From assembly GCA_030737835.1 (NCBI GenBank), contig CM060848.1:10362509-10426508 (forward strand): a DNA stretch of 64,000 bases, written 5' to 3'. Under the pieces are notes generated by a model, which did no database searches, was not told where the DNA came from, and worked only from the letters and a program-made list of their open reading frames with translations. This stretch comes from Acorus gramineus (lineage: Eukaryota; Streptophyta; Magnoliopsida; Acorales; Acoraceae). This document shows positions 20,954 through 33,900 of the stretch, in pieces; positions within the stretch are counted from its first letter, which is position 1; each line of letters begins with the position of its first letter. The translations under genes were made by a program, and so were the position numbers.

Positions 20954-22965
20954 TTTCATGATTGTAGGCATCCTTTCCTTGTCATCTTTGGTGAGCTTCT
21001 CCAATTTAAAGTTCAGATTCTGTACTGTTGCTGCAGACACACACCAACAAGCATATTAAAAAAAACATTGAAATTTACTATTTCTGATTTGGATGCTCAA
21101 CTAATTCAAGTTGGATTCATTTGAAAAATGGACAGTTCCATTATAAGAATAACCCGTTCCTTTCTATCACATCACGAATTTAATTAGACGATCAACACTC
21201 TCACTCTCATTCTAGTGATCTATACAAGACAGTTGAGATCACATGTTAGAATTTCAAATCTACACTTAAAGCTCAATTTTCAGTTTTGTGGGGTAGAGAA
21301 ATAGACCAGGTAGAACATGCAACCCCCCTAAAAAACTAAAAAATAAAAAAATAATAATGAATGCGTTATCATTGCATTTTATGTTGCACCTTCATTGGGA
21401 TTAATTTTGTGTTTCTTTGTGTCCCCATCGCCAGTTGTTAGCGACAACTGAATAAAAAATCTAATCTTTTCTCTTGTAGAAGCTACTCTCTTGGGTCAAT
21501 AATGCTAGCTTGATTGAGGAAATACCTCTCACATCCTATACTACCTATGCCCAATATTTCCAACTTACATAATTCCAATTATAGTGCATTTTGTTCATCT
21601 TGATTTGGATGCCTTGCACATGCATTTTGGTAGTTCCTTTTGGGTACAGATTTTGTATTGGATCTTCTCACGATTGATGAAGTTTTTGTTGATGCATTTC
21701 CATTGTTTTGTGTGGTCAGTATGGTTTGGAACCATTGTTAAAAGAAGCATATTTGCATCACAAGAAAATACCCAAATGCTTTACAGGTCAGACATGAATG
21801 GGGGATGCCATTTCTTGATAAAGATGACTCTCATTTCACTAATTGTTTGTGCTTTCACACATCACACACTTCCAACGCTACGTTTTTAGTTACTAGTTTT
21901 TCGTGTCTTGTTTGAACTTGAATTGCTTTTTGGGGGAAAATGCATACAGAGAACTGATTGCACTTTTTGCATGTTAAAGTTTGGATTTGAAATCCCTTGT
22001 TGGTATGCCATTAAGTACATTATTTGGTGGGGCAGTCATAAGGGACAATTGGTTGGGGATTTTCTAGTGAGATCTGATGCATTAGATTTTACAAGGTGCT
22101 TGTATATTTAGGGACATTGAAACTTTTATAGCCCTTTTGGATGTGAGATTGAATAGCTGAGATATTTTATAATAGTTTGAAACTCATATTTTATACTTCT
22201 CTCTTACATCAGAATTTGAAATTCATTCCAAGTTTTATTAGGTAAAAATGGTGTGAAATAGCCTTTTCAAATGGTTGATTATCATTAACATGAACAAAAC
22301 AGGGCATGGGTGAGAGAGCTGGTATTTTCGGTTATAATATCCATGAACTCAACCCAAGTTGATCTTTGAAAATTTTATATAAGTTATGCTTGTTATGTAA
22401 CCAATTTTATATTTGGTTAGTCATGCATCTTCTTTTAAATATCATTTTTTTCCGAGAGTTATATGTTTGATAATACAAAAGAGAGGAATTGGGTGATTGA
22501 TGTTTTTATTTTCTCATTAATAATTCATGTTAGAATATTTACATTATTCTATATTTATTTATACTGGTAGATAAAAGGAATATAAATCATAATCCCTCTT
22601 TTAGATAGACTAGTTAAACCATTATTTGAGGATATAAAAATAAAATTCTTATAGCAAAGATGTTTTCAACTTATTAGAATATTAATTATTTCAGCTTTAT
22701 ACCATGATAATGATGATTATATTGATATTTATTAGTATTTACCACCCTTAAAGGGGCCTTTGGGGTAATCAAGTTTTGCTGGGGTTATGTTTGGGATTGG
22801 GTATGTCAATATTGGACTACCCTGATGGGGGCATATTGGTGTAGACACCAATTAATAAGATCAATTAAGATTTTATCTTAATTAATTATATCTCCTAAAA
22901 TCTGTAACTAAGATTTTTTTTGTTCTCCATAAAAGAGTTCTTTTAGTCTATCTGAAAGAGGAACA
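20954..22965. other. AT-rich intergenic DNA, no gene recognised
   Basis: Frames of 60-100 codons (e.g. 21584-21889, 21908-22111) are open, but their products are hydrophobic or aromatic-rich and match nothing I know. Texture is intron- or spacer-like. Confidence 0.5.
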
Positions 22966-23372
22966 CCCCCGTTTGGGTCACGGAATGGAGGAGGAATAAA
23001 AAGGAATATAAGAGAATAAGCCTAAAAAACTGTTTGTTTACAAGTAATAAGTGAGTATAACAATGTCAAAATAAGTGAAAATAAGTTGGTATTTGTATTC
23101 CAAGTCTCATATTTGAAATTGTGTTATTTCACTCAATTCATTACACTAGTATATAAGGGCTTCATTGACAAATCAACTGTGATTCACCTCTTATAAATCG
23201 GGGGGGTCATAGGTCAAATCATATTTTCACATTTTATAAATCCTTATGCGCACCTTATTCACATATTATCCACACTTTATCAATTGTCAATCAAACAACA
23301 AAAACTTCATTATTACATTTTTCAACGAGAATAACTAAAAATATAAATAAGGAGGATTTTTTTCCCTTTCAG
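22966..23372 (+). mobile_element. Tourist-like MITE, left part, interrupted by two later insertions
   Basis: Starts near CCCCCGTTTGGGTCACGG and follows the family pattern: GGAGGAATAAAAAGG, TATTTGTATTCCAAGTC, AATTGTGTTATTTCACTC, CACCTTATTCACATATTATC, CAACGAGAATAACTAAAAATA. The matching right part resumes at about 24132 (ACAACCAAATAGAAAATC against ACAACCAAACACAAAATC in the copy at 55611) and again near 28832-28866 (AGCTTATGTCTCTA). The MITE is thus the oldest layer of a three-level nest. Confidence 0.55.
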
Positions 23373-24131
23373 TTAAACAATCGATCTTCGGAGCCTTTCT
23401 TCACGAATTCGGGTCAGCTTTAGCGATGGACCTGCACTCAAAGAGGGAATCAGGGGACACTGATGTGGTGCCAGCCAAGGGGCCGTAGAAGAGATGTATC
23501 AGTAAGGGAATTCAAAGCAAATCTCACTATTTTGATGGCTTGAGTGTATAAAAGTTAGATACCTTAACTTCTGGATCGCTTCCCTTTTTATAGGGTCACT
23601 TATCTAGATTGCCGCTGCCACTACCCTCTGGCCGTTGTAACGATTGGTCCATTAAACACTTAGCGGATAATTTATCTGGAAACTGCCACATGTTACTGTA
23701 GCATGTCATGCCATTAATCACCCACGTTTTGTAAGTAGTGGGCATTAATTGTCCGCTCGACAGTTACAGCACTTATGGGCCTTTGACCGTTTCATTGGTT
23801 CTACTCGTGGTCTTCGGTCTGGTCGTTCTCCTATCATGTTCGAGTGTGTATTTGTGAGATGAAAGACCGCCCGACTAGACCTTTAGTCTGGTCGTATCTT
23901 ATCTATCCGTTTGCGAGATGTAAGGTCGTCCGATAGGATCTTTTATCTAATTGTGCCTTTTCTACTCGAGGTGACATTTACCCATGAGGTGTAAGACCGT
24001 CCGATTAGACCCTCGATCTAATCGTGTCTTGAGTCTAGAATCGGGTTTTCGAATCTTAGACGTGATGGTCCATACCCAGCTCGGCTTGACACGTGTCGTT
24101 ATTTAACACAGTACAGATTTTTACCTCCACA
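23373..24131 (-). mobile_element. LTR-like segment of a probable Gypsy element
   Basis: On the minus strand it starts TGTGGAGGTAAAAATC (at 24131), an LTR-type start, and runs about 760 bp. Its other end is not sharply visible. It holds three diverged subrepeats of about 70 bp (about 23850-24040), each with a small hairpin: GACTAGACCTTTAGTCTGG, a weaker middle copy, and GATTAGACCCTCGATCTAATC. It sits inside the MITE. No coding part is present, so it is a solo LTR or fragment; the family is not identified. Confidence 0.45.
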
Positions 24132-24191
24132 ACAACCAAATAGAAAATCACTTATTCTACTTGTATAATAATCTATTAATAGAATAGTCAT

Positions 24192-24314
24192 TAATAGAAA
24201 CAGAGAATAAAATAATGGGAATCCTTATATTGCACTTTAGGGTTCAATTCCTTATATACAAGTACACATATGATTACACGTGTAATACACTATGACATAA
24301 CACATATAATTTAA
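24192..24314 (-). repeat. 3' LTR of Copia family A copy 2
   Basis: Minus-strand TGTTAAATTATATGTG start next to the purine tract (a run of C on the plus strand, 24315-24324). Matches the 5' LTR over its full length. Confidence 0.85.
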
Positions 24315-27300
24315 CACCCCCCCCCCTCAAACTCAGTGTGGATCATACAAGGTGAGTTTACGAATGAGAAACTAAAATCGAGGAATTGGATGTGACTTCG
24401 TAAAGAAATCAGCAAGCGATACTGTCTTTGCAAGGTAGTGCTGACGAATGAAGTGACAGTCGATCTCAATGTGTTTGGTCCTTTTGTGAAAGACCGGATT
24501 GCTGGTTATCTGAATAGCAGACCAGTTATCACAATAAAGAGTAGTAGGACCAGTCATAGTGACTCCTAAGTCCACCAAGAGACGTCTAAGATGAATAATC
24601 TCCTTGGTGGTAATAGCCATGGCGCGATACTCAGCCTCTGCGCTGGACAGGGAAACAACTTCTTGTTTCTTGTTGCGCCAAGAGATGATGGAATCTCCAA
24701 GAAATATGCAGAACCCAGTTGTAGAGCGTCTCGTGGTCGGATCTCCAGCCCAATCAGCATCAGTGCAAGCTCTAAGAACCAAAGTTGAAGTGGATGACAG
24801 ATACAACGATCTAGTGATAGTACCACGTAAATATCTGAGAATACAAATAAGAACACCATAATGCATTGATTGAGAAGCTGAGACAAACTAACTAACAATG
24901 CTGACGGCATAAGCAATGTCAGGTCTGGTGATGCAGAGATACACAAGCTGACCAACAATTTGTCTGTATCTAGTAGGATCTGGGAGAAGCTCACCATCTG
25001 TCGGACAAAGCTTCACATGAAGCTCGAGAGGAGTATCCGCACTGCGGGTATCGGAGAGGACAACACGCTCTAAAATGTAAGTTGTATACTTCTGTTGAGC
25101 AAGCAGGATCCCACAGTCACTCTGTGCAATCTCGAGACCAAGGAAGTAGTGAAGAGTACCAAGATCTTTCATCTGAAACTATCGACTGAGGTGGTTCTTG
25201 ACCAGAGTAATACCAGCGGAGTCATCGTCAGTTATAATCATGTCGTCAACATACAGAAGAAGGATTACCCGCCCCTGCAATGAGGATCGCACAAACATAG
25301 AGTGGTCCTGGTGGCTCTCAACAAAACCAGCTGTCAGAATAACACTACGAAAATGCTCAAACCAGGCACGAGGGGCCTATTTCAGTCTGTATATAGCCCT
25401 CCGAGAATGACAGACATGCTGAGGAGGAGTGCTGAGACCTGGAGGTGGCTGCATGTAGACAACCTCAGATAGGTCACCGTGAAGAAACGCATTCTTCACA
25501 TCCATTTGAAAGAGAGGCCAGCGACGAACAACAGCAACAGCAAGGAGAGTACAAACAGTGGTCATCTGAGCGACAAGTGCAAACGTCTCCTCATAGTCAA
25601 TACCATACTCCTGGGTGAAACCTCGAGCAACAAGATGAGCTTTATACCATTCAATGGACCCATCAGGACGATGCTTGATCTTAAAGATCTATTTGTAGCT
25701 AATAGGTGTAACACCATCTAGAAGGGGAACAACATCCAAAGTCTGCGTCTGCTCAAATGCCTGAAATTCCTCTGCCATGGCCTGCTTCCACTCAGGGTAC
25801 TCGATTGCCTCGTGGTAAGAACGGGGTTCACGGTGGGCATGTATAGCTGTGAGAACGGCGTGAAACTGTGGAGAGTAGGTACTGACGGATGCAAAACCAA
25901 ACTGGTCAAGTGGTCCCGAGTCGTAACTGAAGCGGGAAGGGGGGTGACGTGCACGCTGAGAATAATGAGGCAAAAGATGAGGATCCACGGCAAGAGGAGG
26001 CGTTGTTGTCGGAGGACTAGCGGAAGTATCTTCAGTAGGGACAATAGGAGACACACTGGGAGGAGAGAGTGGGTTATCTGTAGGCCAGAAAAAGGAAGAG
26101 ACGCAGAGGTAGGAACAGACTCTAGTGCAACAGGTAGGCCAGAAAAAGGAAGAGACGTAATAGGAGAGACCTGAACGGGAGAATGCACAGGAGGAGAAGA
26201 CGGAGTGGGTGAAGAAGAAAAATAGGGAACATCCTCGACAAAGGACACATGACGAGCGATCCAAAATCGATCTCCAACAGGATCATAGCAGCGATAACCC
26301 TTGTGTTCAAAGCTAATCCCCAAGAATACACACTTTACTGACCGAGCGGCCAACTTGGTGCATTGATGAGGAGGGAGAAGCACAAAACACGTACATCCAA
26401 ATGTTTGAAATCTGCTATAATCAAGTTTGGAGGAGTAAAGGCGCTCATGAGGAGTCATACCAGAGAGGACAGAAGAGGGAGTGATATTGATAAGATGAAC
26501 AGATAGAAGAGCAGCCTCAGCCCAGAATGTGATGGGGAATGAAGAAGAAAGTAAGAGGGAACGAGCGGTCTCAAGAATATGGCGATGTTTTCTTTCAGCA
26601 ACACCATTCTGCTCATGAGTATAAGGGCATGATTGCTGAAAGAGAGTGCCATGAGATTGAAGAAGAGAACTCATCGTGGAAGAAATATATTCTCGAGCAC
26701 AATCAAACCTAAAGATTTTGATACGAGTCTGAAACTGGGTGTGAATCATAGTGGTAAAAACCTCATATATCTTTGGGACCTCAGATCGATGATGCAATAA
26801 ATAAATCCAAGTAAAGCGAGAATAGTCATCAATAAAACTGATATAATACGAAAAACCACTCTTTGACGTGATATGAGAAGGACCCCAGATATCAGAATGA
26901 ACAAGTTCAAATGGACTAGAGGACTGATGATTACTAGAATGGAATGGAGTAGTAACAGGTTTGGCCAATTTACAGCCCTCACAAACAGAAAGAGGAGAAA
27001 AAGAAACATGACCTAAATCACCAGACTGAATAAGGTCTTTAAGACGAGACTCAGAAACATGACCTAACCTCTTATGCCACAAGTCAGTATCAGAAGTGAC
27101 AGTGCCACAGAAAACTGAGGGATCAGGTACAGGAAGATGAAGATACTCCACATAATATAGTCCAGCAATCCGACGACCAACACCAATCCTTTGCCTTGAA
27201 CGTGGATCATGCACAGAACACCAAGAAGAGGTAAAGGAAACGGTGAATCCAGAATCACACAATCAACTAATAGACACAAAATTCATGCAAAGGTTAGGAG

Positions 27301-27959
27301 CATGCAAAACAAAGGGTAATGAAAGGCGGCCAATGGGATGAGATGTGGTGGTGATCGATCCACACTACGTGATAACTAAAGGAGAGCCATTAGCAGTATG
27401 AATCGAAGGTAGGTGTGAGGTTTCAGGTGAGCATGCAATGAGGAAAGAACTATCAGGCGTCATGTGATGTGAGGCACCCGAATCAAATATCCAATAAGCA
27501 GAATTACCCGTAGTAGAAGACAAGACAAAGGGAGAAGAAGAACCAGAGAGACACTGCTATAGAATCAGATGGTCGAGGCACTGACTGATCTGGACAAGCT
27601 TATCTGAGTGTGACTGAATGGAGGCAATCGAAGTAGCAGTCGTAGCGGCAACAGGAAGAAGATGATGTCCTTGGCCTTTTGATTGATAAAGCTGCTTAGA
27701 AGGTCATTGTCTTTTCGTAGGAAAAGCGGTCCCCAAGATGCCCTCATAGATAAATGATGAAGTAGACTGACGAGACACCTTCGAAGCTGGTGTCAGAAGA
27801 GTAGGGTTGCCATTGATTTTTGAAATTGTGCATAACCACTCGGATGAGGATCAGAAGCAAACGAGGACGTAGAGCATGAAAAATCAAGCAAAATGGACTC
27901 TTGGATCACCTTAATCAAACTTTCAGAGAGGAAGTTATGACCGATTTAGTGATTCGAAG

Positions 27960-28680
27960 TCTCAAGGGGGTGCCGGAGGCGGCAGAGAGCGGCCGGTGGT
28001 GGTAGGGGGCGGCCGAAAGATCTGGAGGGCGGCCGAGGATGTAGAGCACGAAAAATCAAGCAAAATGGACTCCTAGATCACCTTAATTGGACTTCCGGAG
28101 AGGAAGTTATGACCAATTTAGTGATTTGAAGTCTCAAGGAGGTGCCGAAGGCGGCCGGTGGCGGCAGGGGGCGGCCGGAGGTGACCGGAGGTCGGACTCG
28201 TGTTGGGTGCCGGGCTGGGTTCGCGGATCCGGGTCGCTGGGCAGGGTCTGGGTCGAATGCTGGGTGGACTCGGGTCAGGTGCCGAGTGGGGCGCTAGAGA
28301 CGATCCGGAACGATCGAGACAGGCTGGCACGACCTGTCCCAGCATGTCCCGGGAAATCCGGGCACGGGCAGATTTCTCGGGTGCTACAGATCCCGGGTAA
28401 TCCGGGCAAGTTAAGACACATGATAGGGCACGATGCGACAGGGTGCTCGACAGGGCACGACGCGCGATAGGGTACTCGGTAGGGCAGGGTGTGGCAGGGG
28501 GCTCAGTAGGGCAGGGCAGGGCAGGGCAGGGCTGCTTGAGCAGCGGCATAGCGGCGCGCGTCAGCGACGGGGGCGGCGACGGCCACGGCAGGGGCACGAT
28601 GGCAAGGGCACAACGGCAACGGCGATGGCAGGGTCACAAAGGCGACAGCGACGACAAAGAATTAAAAAAAAATAATTAGG
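27960..28680 (-). other. GC-rich leader of Copia family A copy 2
   Basis: Purine-rich on the plus strand (GGCGGCCGG, GGGCAGGGCAGG runs), cytosine-rich on the coding strand. An internal direct repeat of about 110 bp (from about 27872 and from about 28045, sharing GGACTCCTAGATCACCTTAA-like text) is present. It corresponds in place and texture to 14850-15780 of copy 1. Confidence 0.5.
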
Positions 28681-28707
28681 GTTTTTTAGGTTGTGACTCT
28701 GATACCA

Positions 28708-28831
28708 TGATAGAAAAGAGAATAAAATAATGAGAATTCTTATATTGCACTTTAGGGTTCAATCCCTTATATACAAGTACACATAGTATTACACGTGTAA
28801 TACACTATGACATAACACATATAATTTAACA
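28708..28831 (-). repeat. 5' LTR of Copia family A copy 2
   Basis: Minus strand TGTTAAATTATATGTG...CTTTTCTATCA, then the Met-tRNA primer site. 124 bp. Confidence 0.88.
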
Positions 28832-28865
28832 TCATAAACCTAACAATAGCTTATGTCTCTAAATG

Positions 28866-29064
28866 GCCTGGTTTGGGTGTGGACAGAAGGACTCAATGTT
28901 GGGAGAAGCAGGGGGTGGTAGAGAAGCGGTAATGTTTCAATAACCTCTCAAACTTTAAAAAAAAAAATTACCCTACAAAGCACGGTTTTTTTAGAAAACC
29001 CAAATGTCACATTCTTGTTTGAATAAGAAACACCGCTTATTGCCACCGCGGATCAAAACGCACC
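28866..29064. mobile_element. Possible small MITE with GTTTGG-type ends
   Basis: Starts GGCCTGGTTTGGG and ends TCAAAACGCACCC, whose complement GGGTGCGTTTTGA resembles the start. About 200 bp. A related but worn text occurs at about 29766-30030 (GGGTCCGTTTGTG ... AAAGATGCACCC). No target duplication confirmed. Confidence 0.3.
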
Positions 29065-30801
29065 CTTGATATTTTTGTACCTCACTTAATATATATATTC
29101 TTATCATTTTTGTTCCATGAACTTAGGTTTAGACTGAACCACACTTATTTTTCTTTTGTATGTGTACCCCTGTTTCATTATCTTATGTTTGATCTCAGGG
29201 TTAAGTTCGTTACGTTGTTGGCCTGTTGGTTTCCATAGATGTGTTCCCAACAAAATTTTAGTTTAAAATCAGTAAGCTTGTGTCACTACACAACACAATA
29301 GGGGGGACATCACCTACTATCCATGTTTGAGTGCAAGTAAAGAAAATCAATGATGAGAACAAAAGAAATGCTCCAAAGTAATACTGAATCGGGAAAAAAG
29401 GGCTTAATTGGGTAAGACATCCATTTGATTGAGGGAACGCCAAAAAAAGTGATTTCCTAAAATCTTTCACCATAAAAGGAAGAGCTTTTTCACAAAAAAA
29501 ATAAAAATAAAAAAATGTTATATTCAGTTACTTTTATTGTCTAAAATACAAATCACACGTGTTTTCATTTTTTTTAGAAATAGTAAACATTATGTAGTGA
29601 GTTATATGTTTTGATAAACAGTGTACAACGTTCCATTTCAAATTGAATGAACTCTTATTTTTTGTAAGTGTGAGAAAAAATTTAACAAGATGTGTACATC
29701 GTCTAACGATATATATATTTCATTAGATTTTTAACGAGATATTTAAACTGTAAAAAAGATTAAGGGTCCGTTTGTGTTTGGGATGGGGGCATCTGTGGTG
29801 TTTCAACATGGGGGGACTAATGGTGGGCGAAGCAGTGTTTCAGGGATTCAGCCGACGCAAGGAAAAATGGTAGAAATGCAAATACAACATATTTTTTTTG
29901 GTTCACCGACATGACCTCCAAACACCCGTTTGTGTATGAGTCTACGTCCTCCCGTGTTTGCCAATGCCACCGTTGATGAAACTCACACACAAAGTGGCCC
30001 CAGTGGAATAGCGTCCAAAAAATAAAGATGCACCCTCATGCTCTTTTCTAGTTGTTATTGCAATAGGTATAAAAACCGTTTAATTTAACATGTATTTTGT
30101 TAAAAACAAAAAAAAAATTTGTGCAATTAATTCATTTGAATATGTAATATTTTTATGTAAAAACATGTGAATAACATTGTTTAATATAAATAAATTTTTG
30201 GTAGCCCCAGATGAATGTAGAGTTTCGTTGTTAGACTACAAGCCCAACTAGCTGGCTACCATTTTTTTTCACTCTTGTTGCCAGTAAGAGTTGAACATAC
30301 GCCTCTTCTGTGCGGGAGGGTGTCCTGACCACTGCACCAAAGGCAGTTTGGACCACTATTCATAGGATTTGTGCATTATTTTATGTGCATGCAAGAGAGT
30401 TTTTTTTCCCCTATAGTGTTACACCTTATTCAACCACAACTATTGGGTTTTCAAAAAAAAAAAAAAATACAAACCCGGAGGGGATAGTATTACGTACAAC
30501 CCCTTTTTTAATTTCAATTTCAATCCACACGTGTTTTGAATTTTTTTTTATAAATAATATACATCTAATGAGGTATATGTTTTTATAAAATGAAAATATA
30601 TATTTCAATTAATTGTATAAATGCATTTATAGATAGACATAACATAACCATAAAACAAGAAATCAAAGAAGAAAAAAATGAAGGCTATGAGAGTATATTC
30701 GAGTATATGATTCATTTTTTTATAAAAGCATATACCTCATTAAAAAAGTATAAATTCAAACACGTGTAGACTGGAATTAGGGCTAAACAATGGGATCGGT
30801 G
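29065..30801. other. AT-rich intergenic DNA, no gene recognised
   Basis: Apart from the MITE-like text at 29766-30030, only homopolymer runs and low-complexity AT DNA. Open frames at 29258-29473 and 30310-30608 are aromatic- and lysine-rich with no resemblance to known proteins. Confidence 0.45.
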
Positions 30802-30927
30802 TGTTAAATGTATATATATGTTAGGGTTAAGGGTAGATTAGTCTTTTCCTTGTTTCCCTTTTTGTACTATAAATATTGGGTACAAACCCTAATAATATGA
30901 TTGATTCATTCTTTTCATATTCTAACA
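30802..30927 (+). repeat. 5' LTR of Copia family B
   Basis: TGTTAAATGTATATATATG...ATATTCTAACA; contains ACTATAAATATTGG as a promoter-like TATA region. Directly followed by the primer site. Confidence 0.9.
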
Positions 30928-33900
30928 TGGTATCAGAGCTTGAATCCAATTTTTTTCTTTGATCGTCGACGTCCCGTCACCCCCGCGCTGCTTTGCCGCT
31001 GCCCCAACTTTGCCGCAGCCCCACGTAGATCTGCCGCATCTGCACCGCTGTGCCGCCGTCGCGCCGTTGCTGCTCCGCGGTCGTGACGCCGCTGCGTCGC
31101 CCCGCGGCCCTCTAGTGCCGCCTCGCGCAGCCCTGCCGCTGCTGCGCCGCCTCACGCAGCCCCGCCGCTGTCCTCTCGCAGATCTGCCGCGTCTGTGCCG
31201 CTGCTACACCACCCTGCCGCACCGCCTCGCGCTGCTCTGCCACCCTGCCGCGCCGTCCAGCGCCACCCTGCCGTGCCCGCACCCCGTCCGCGCCGTGCCC
31301 GCACACCGTCCGCGCCCCGTCCGCGCACCGTCCGCGTCTGCCTGCGCGTAGTCTCGGTGTTGCGTGATCAGCGCAGATCCGCGCCGATCAGCCCGGATTT
31401 CCTGGGATCCTGTCCCGGATTCGGTCACGGACAGCATCCTGGATCTCCCGGGAATTCGTCCCGAGATCCAGTGCTTCGCGCCCGCGCGCGCCCGGCCCAG
31501 CACCCGCTCGCGCCCGGACCAGCTGCCCGACCCGGCTCCAGCGCCCGACCCGACCCGGCACCAGCTGCCCGACCCGGATCCGCGACCCGTTTACCGCCCC
31601 GTCATCGCCTTTTTCGGTATTTTCTTTATCCGGCCGCTACGGGTTCATTCGGACTCCAAATATAGTCATATTGGTACTCATTTTGCTCCATTTTTCGTTC
31701 TGCACGCATCTGTGACTATATTTTCATCATCCGAGGCATATATTTTTTGTTATTCTCTTTTTGCCTATTATGGCTACGGATAACACTCAGATCATCGATG
31801 TTAAGTTTGATGGTAACAATTATGATGTCTGGTCTATTAGTCTTGAACTTCAGCTTGATTATCGTCGCCTATTGGGTCATGTTACTGGCACTAATCTAGC
31901 TCCTGTACTTGAACCATCTCCACCGGGTTCTGATGAGACCACCATCAAGGCCAGAGCTGAGGCATATACTAAGGCTTTGTTGACATGGAAGGAGGCCGAT
32001 TCTCGGGTGAAAGCTTATATTGCTTCTTCGGTTATTCCAAATATCCGTAAACATTTGAAGCCGTTCATTACAGCCAAGGAATATTGGGACTTTCTGAAGA
32101 ATTTCTATACGCAGACCGATGGTGCTCAGGAATTCTATCTACATCAGGCCATTTCTACTTCTTATCAAGGGGAGCTTTCTATTCGTGATTTTTATTCTCT
32201 TTTGTCTGATTACTGGGATCAACTCGCACCTATGGATCCTCAGATGGAGGGTATTTTTCTGACACGCTATCGTGAGTACCGTAATCGTCAACGATTGTAC
32301 CAATTCTTGATGCGTCTTCGTCCTGAGTTCGAGGCTATTCGTGCACAGATTCTTCATCGTTCTCCCAAACCGTCTCTTGATACGGTTCTTTTTGAGTTAG
32401 TTGCTGAGGAGACGCGTCTTCGCACTGTTGTCACTCCGCCTATCGTTGATCACAGTTCTGTCAATGTTGCACATCGTCAAGACAATCGCTACACTCGGGT
32501 CACTTGCTATTATTGCCATAAATTTGGACACGTGCAATCTGAATGTCGTAAGCGTGCTCGTGATGGTGCTCCTCTTGTTTATGTACCTCGCACTTCAGCT
32601 CCTGGAGCACTTCCTCCAGCACCTCGTCACCTTGATCCTGCAGCATCACGTGCACTAGCGCCTCGGGCGCAAGGACCTCGGGCACCTTCTACGGTTCCTC
32701 CACGTCGCTCTCAGCCTCGACCTGCAGCTGCTGTTGCATCTGATTTTACTGATCCGCCGGCATATTCTTCCTCTCAGATCACTGAGAGTCTTGCGCAGCT
32801 CCACCTTCAACAACAACAGCTTCAAGATATGCTTCGCTCAGTGACTGGTAGTGATTCATCTGCTCCCTTTTCTGCTTCTACTGCGGCGACAGGTAACCTT
32901 ACCTCCTCATGGATTCTTGACTCTGGGGCTTCCCATCATATGACTTCTCAGGCATCCTTTATTAGTTGTCCTACTCGCGTGTTTCCCACTCCTGTTATTC
33001 GTACGGCAGATGGGACTCCTCTGTCTGTGTCGAGTTCTGGTTCTCTTGCTGATCCTTCTCATCGATTTCAACTTCCTGATGTTTTTCATGTTCCTGGTCT
33101 ATCACTAAATTTGCTTTCTGTTGGTCAAATTGCGGATCATGATTGTCTCATTACTTTTGATTCTTCTACTTGTTCTGTACAGGATCGTCGTACGGGGAAG
33201 CAGATTGGGACAGGCTCTAGACGCGGTGGGCTCTACTACATGGATCATCTTCATATTCCTTCGTCTTCTGCAGCTTCTGCTCGCTTGATTTCTTCTTCTC
33301 CTTCCTCCTTTGATGTATGGCACCGCCGTCTTGGCCATCTCTCTCCTCCAAGACTTCGTTATCTAATAAGTACCGGTGTTTTAGGTTCCTTTTCAAAAAC
33401 TGAGCTTCAACCATGTGTGGGCTGCAAGTTGGCAAAACACTTGGCTCTTCCATTTCCTACTAGTAAACACATTTCTGCTTCTCCTTTTGATCTAGTTCAC
33501 TCTGATGTTTGGGGTCCCTCCCCTATTCCTTCTAAAGGGGGTAACCGTTATTATGTTATTTTTATTGATGATATTTCTCGCTTTACCTGGATATATTTGA
33601 TGCATAGTCGTTCTGAGTTGTTACCCATCTATAAATCTTTTGCTACAATGGTTGAAACTCAGTTTTCCAAACGCATCAAGGTGTTTCGCTCTGATTGTGG
33701 GGGAGAATATTTTCTCGTGCTTTTTTATCCTCCCAAGGCACTCTACCACAGCTTTCCACTCCTTATGCTCATCAGCAGAACGGGGTTGCTGAGCGCAAAC
33801 ACCGTCATATCCTCGAAACGACCCGGTCCTTACTCCTCTCTGCTTCTGTTCCTGTTCAATTTTGGGGTGAGGCTGTTCTTACAAGTGTGTATCTCATCAA

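Larger units (their letters stand above)
24192..28831 (-). mobile_element. Ty1/Copia element with very short LTRs (family A, copy 2), broken
   Basis: Minus-strand element of 4.6 kb. The 5' LTR is 28708-28831 (124 bp), the primer site TGGTATCAGAGTC is just below it (28695-28707), and a GC-rich leader covers about 27960-28680. The protease motif lies near 27460-27500. The integrase with its zinc region (LWHKRLGHVSESRLK, CEGCKLAKP) is at about 26250-27150, reverse transcriptase at about 24890-25730 ([13 protein letters not shown]) and RNase H at about 24390-24830 (RACTDADWAGD, SSAEAEYRAMA). The 3' LTR is 24192-24314. TCAT is repeated at both outer edges (24188-24191, 28832-28835). As in copy 1, no gag is recognisable. 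The LTRs differ at about 7 of 124 positions. The coding part is broken in about half a dozen places, and copy 2 is younger than copy 1. Confidence 0.88.

Noticed and set aside
21584-22111. Two adjacent frames of 101 and 67 codons
   Set aside because: Hydrophobic and aromatic-rich products typical of AT-rich spacer, no recognisable domain, no flanking gene signals.
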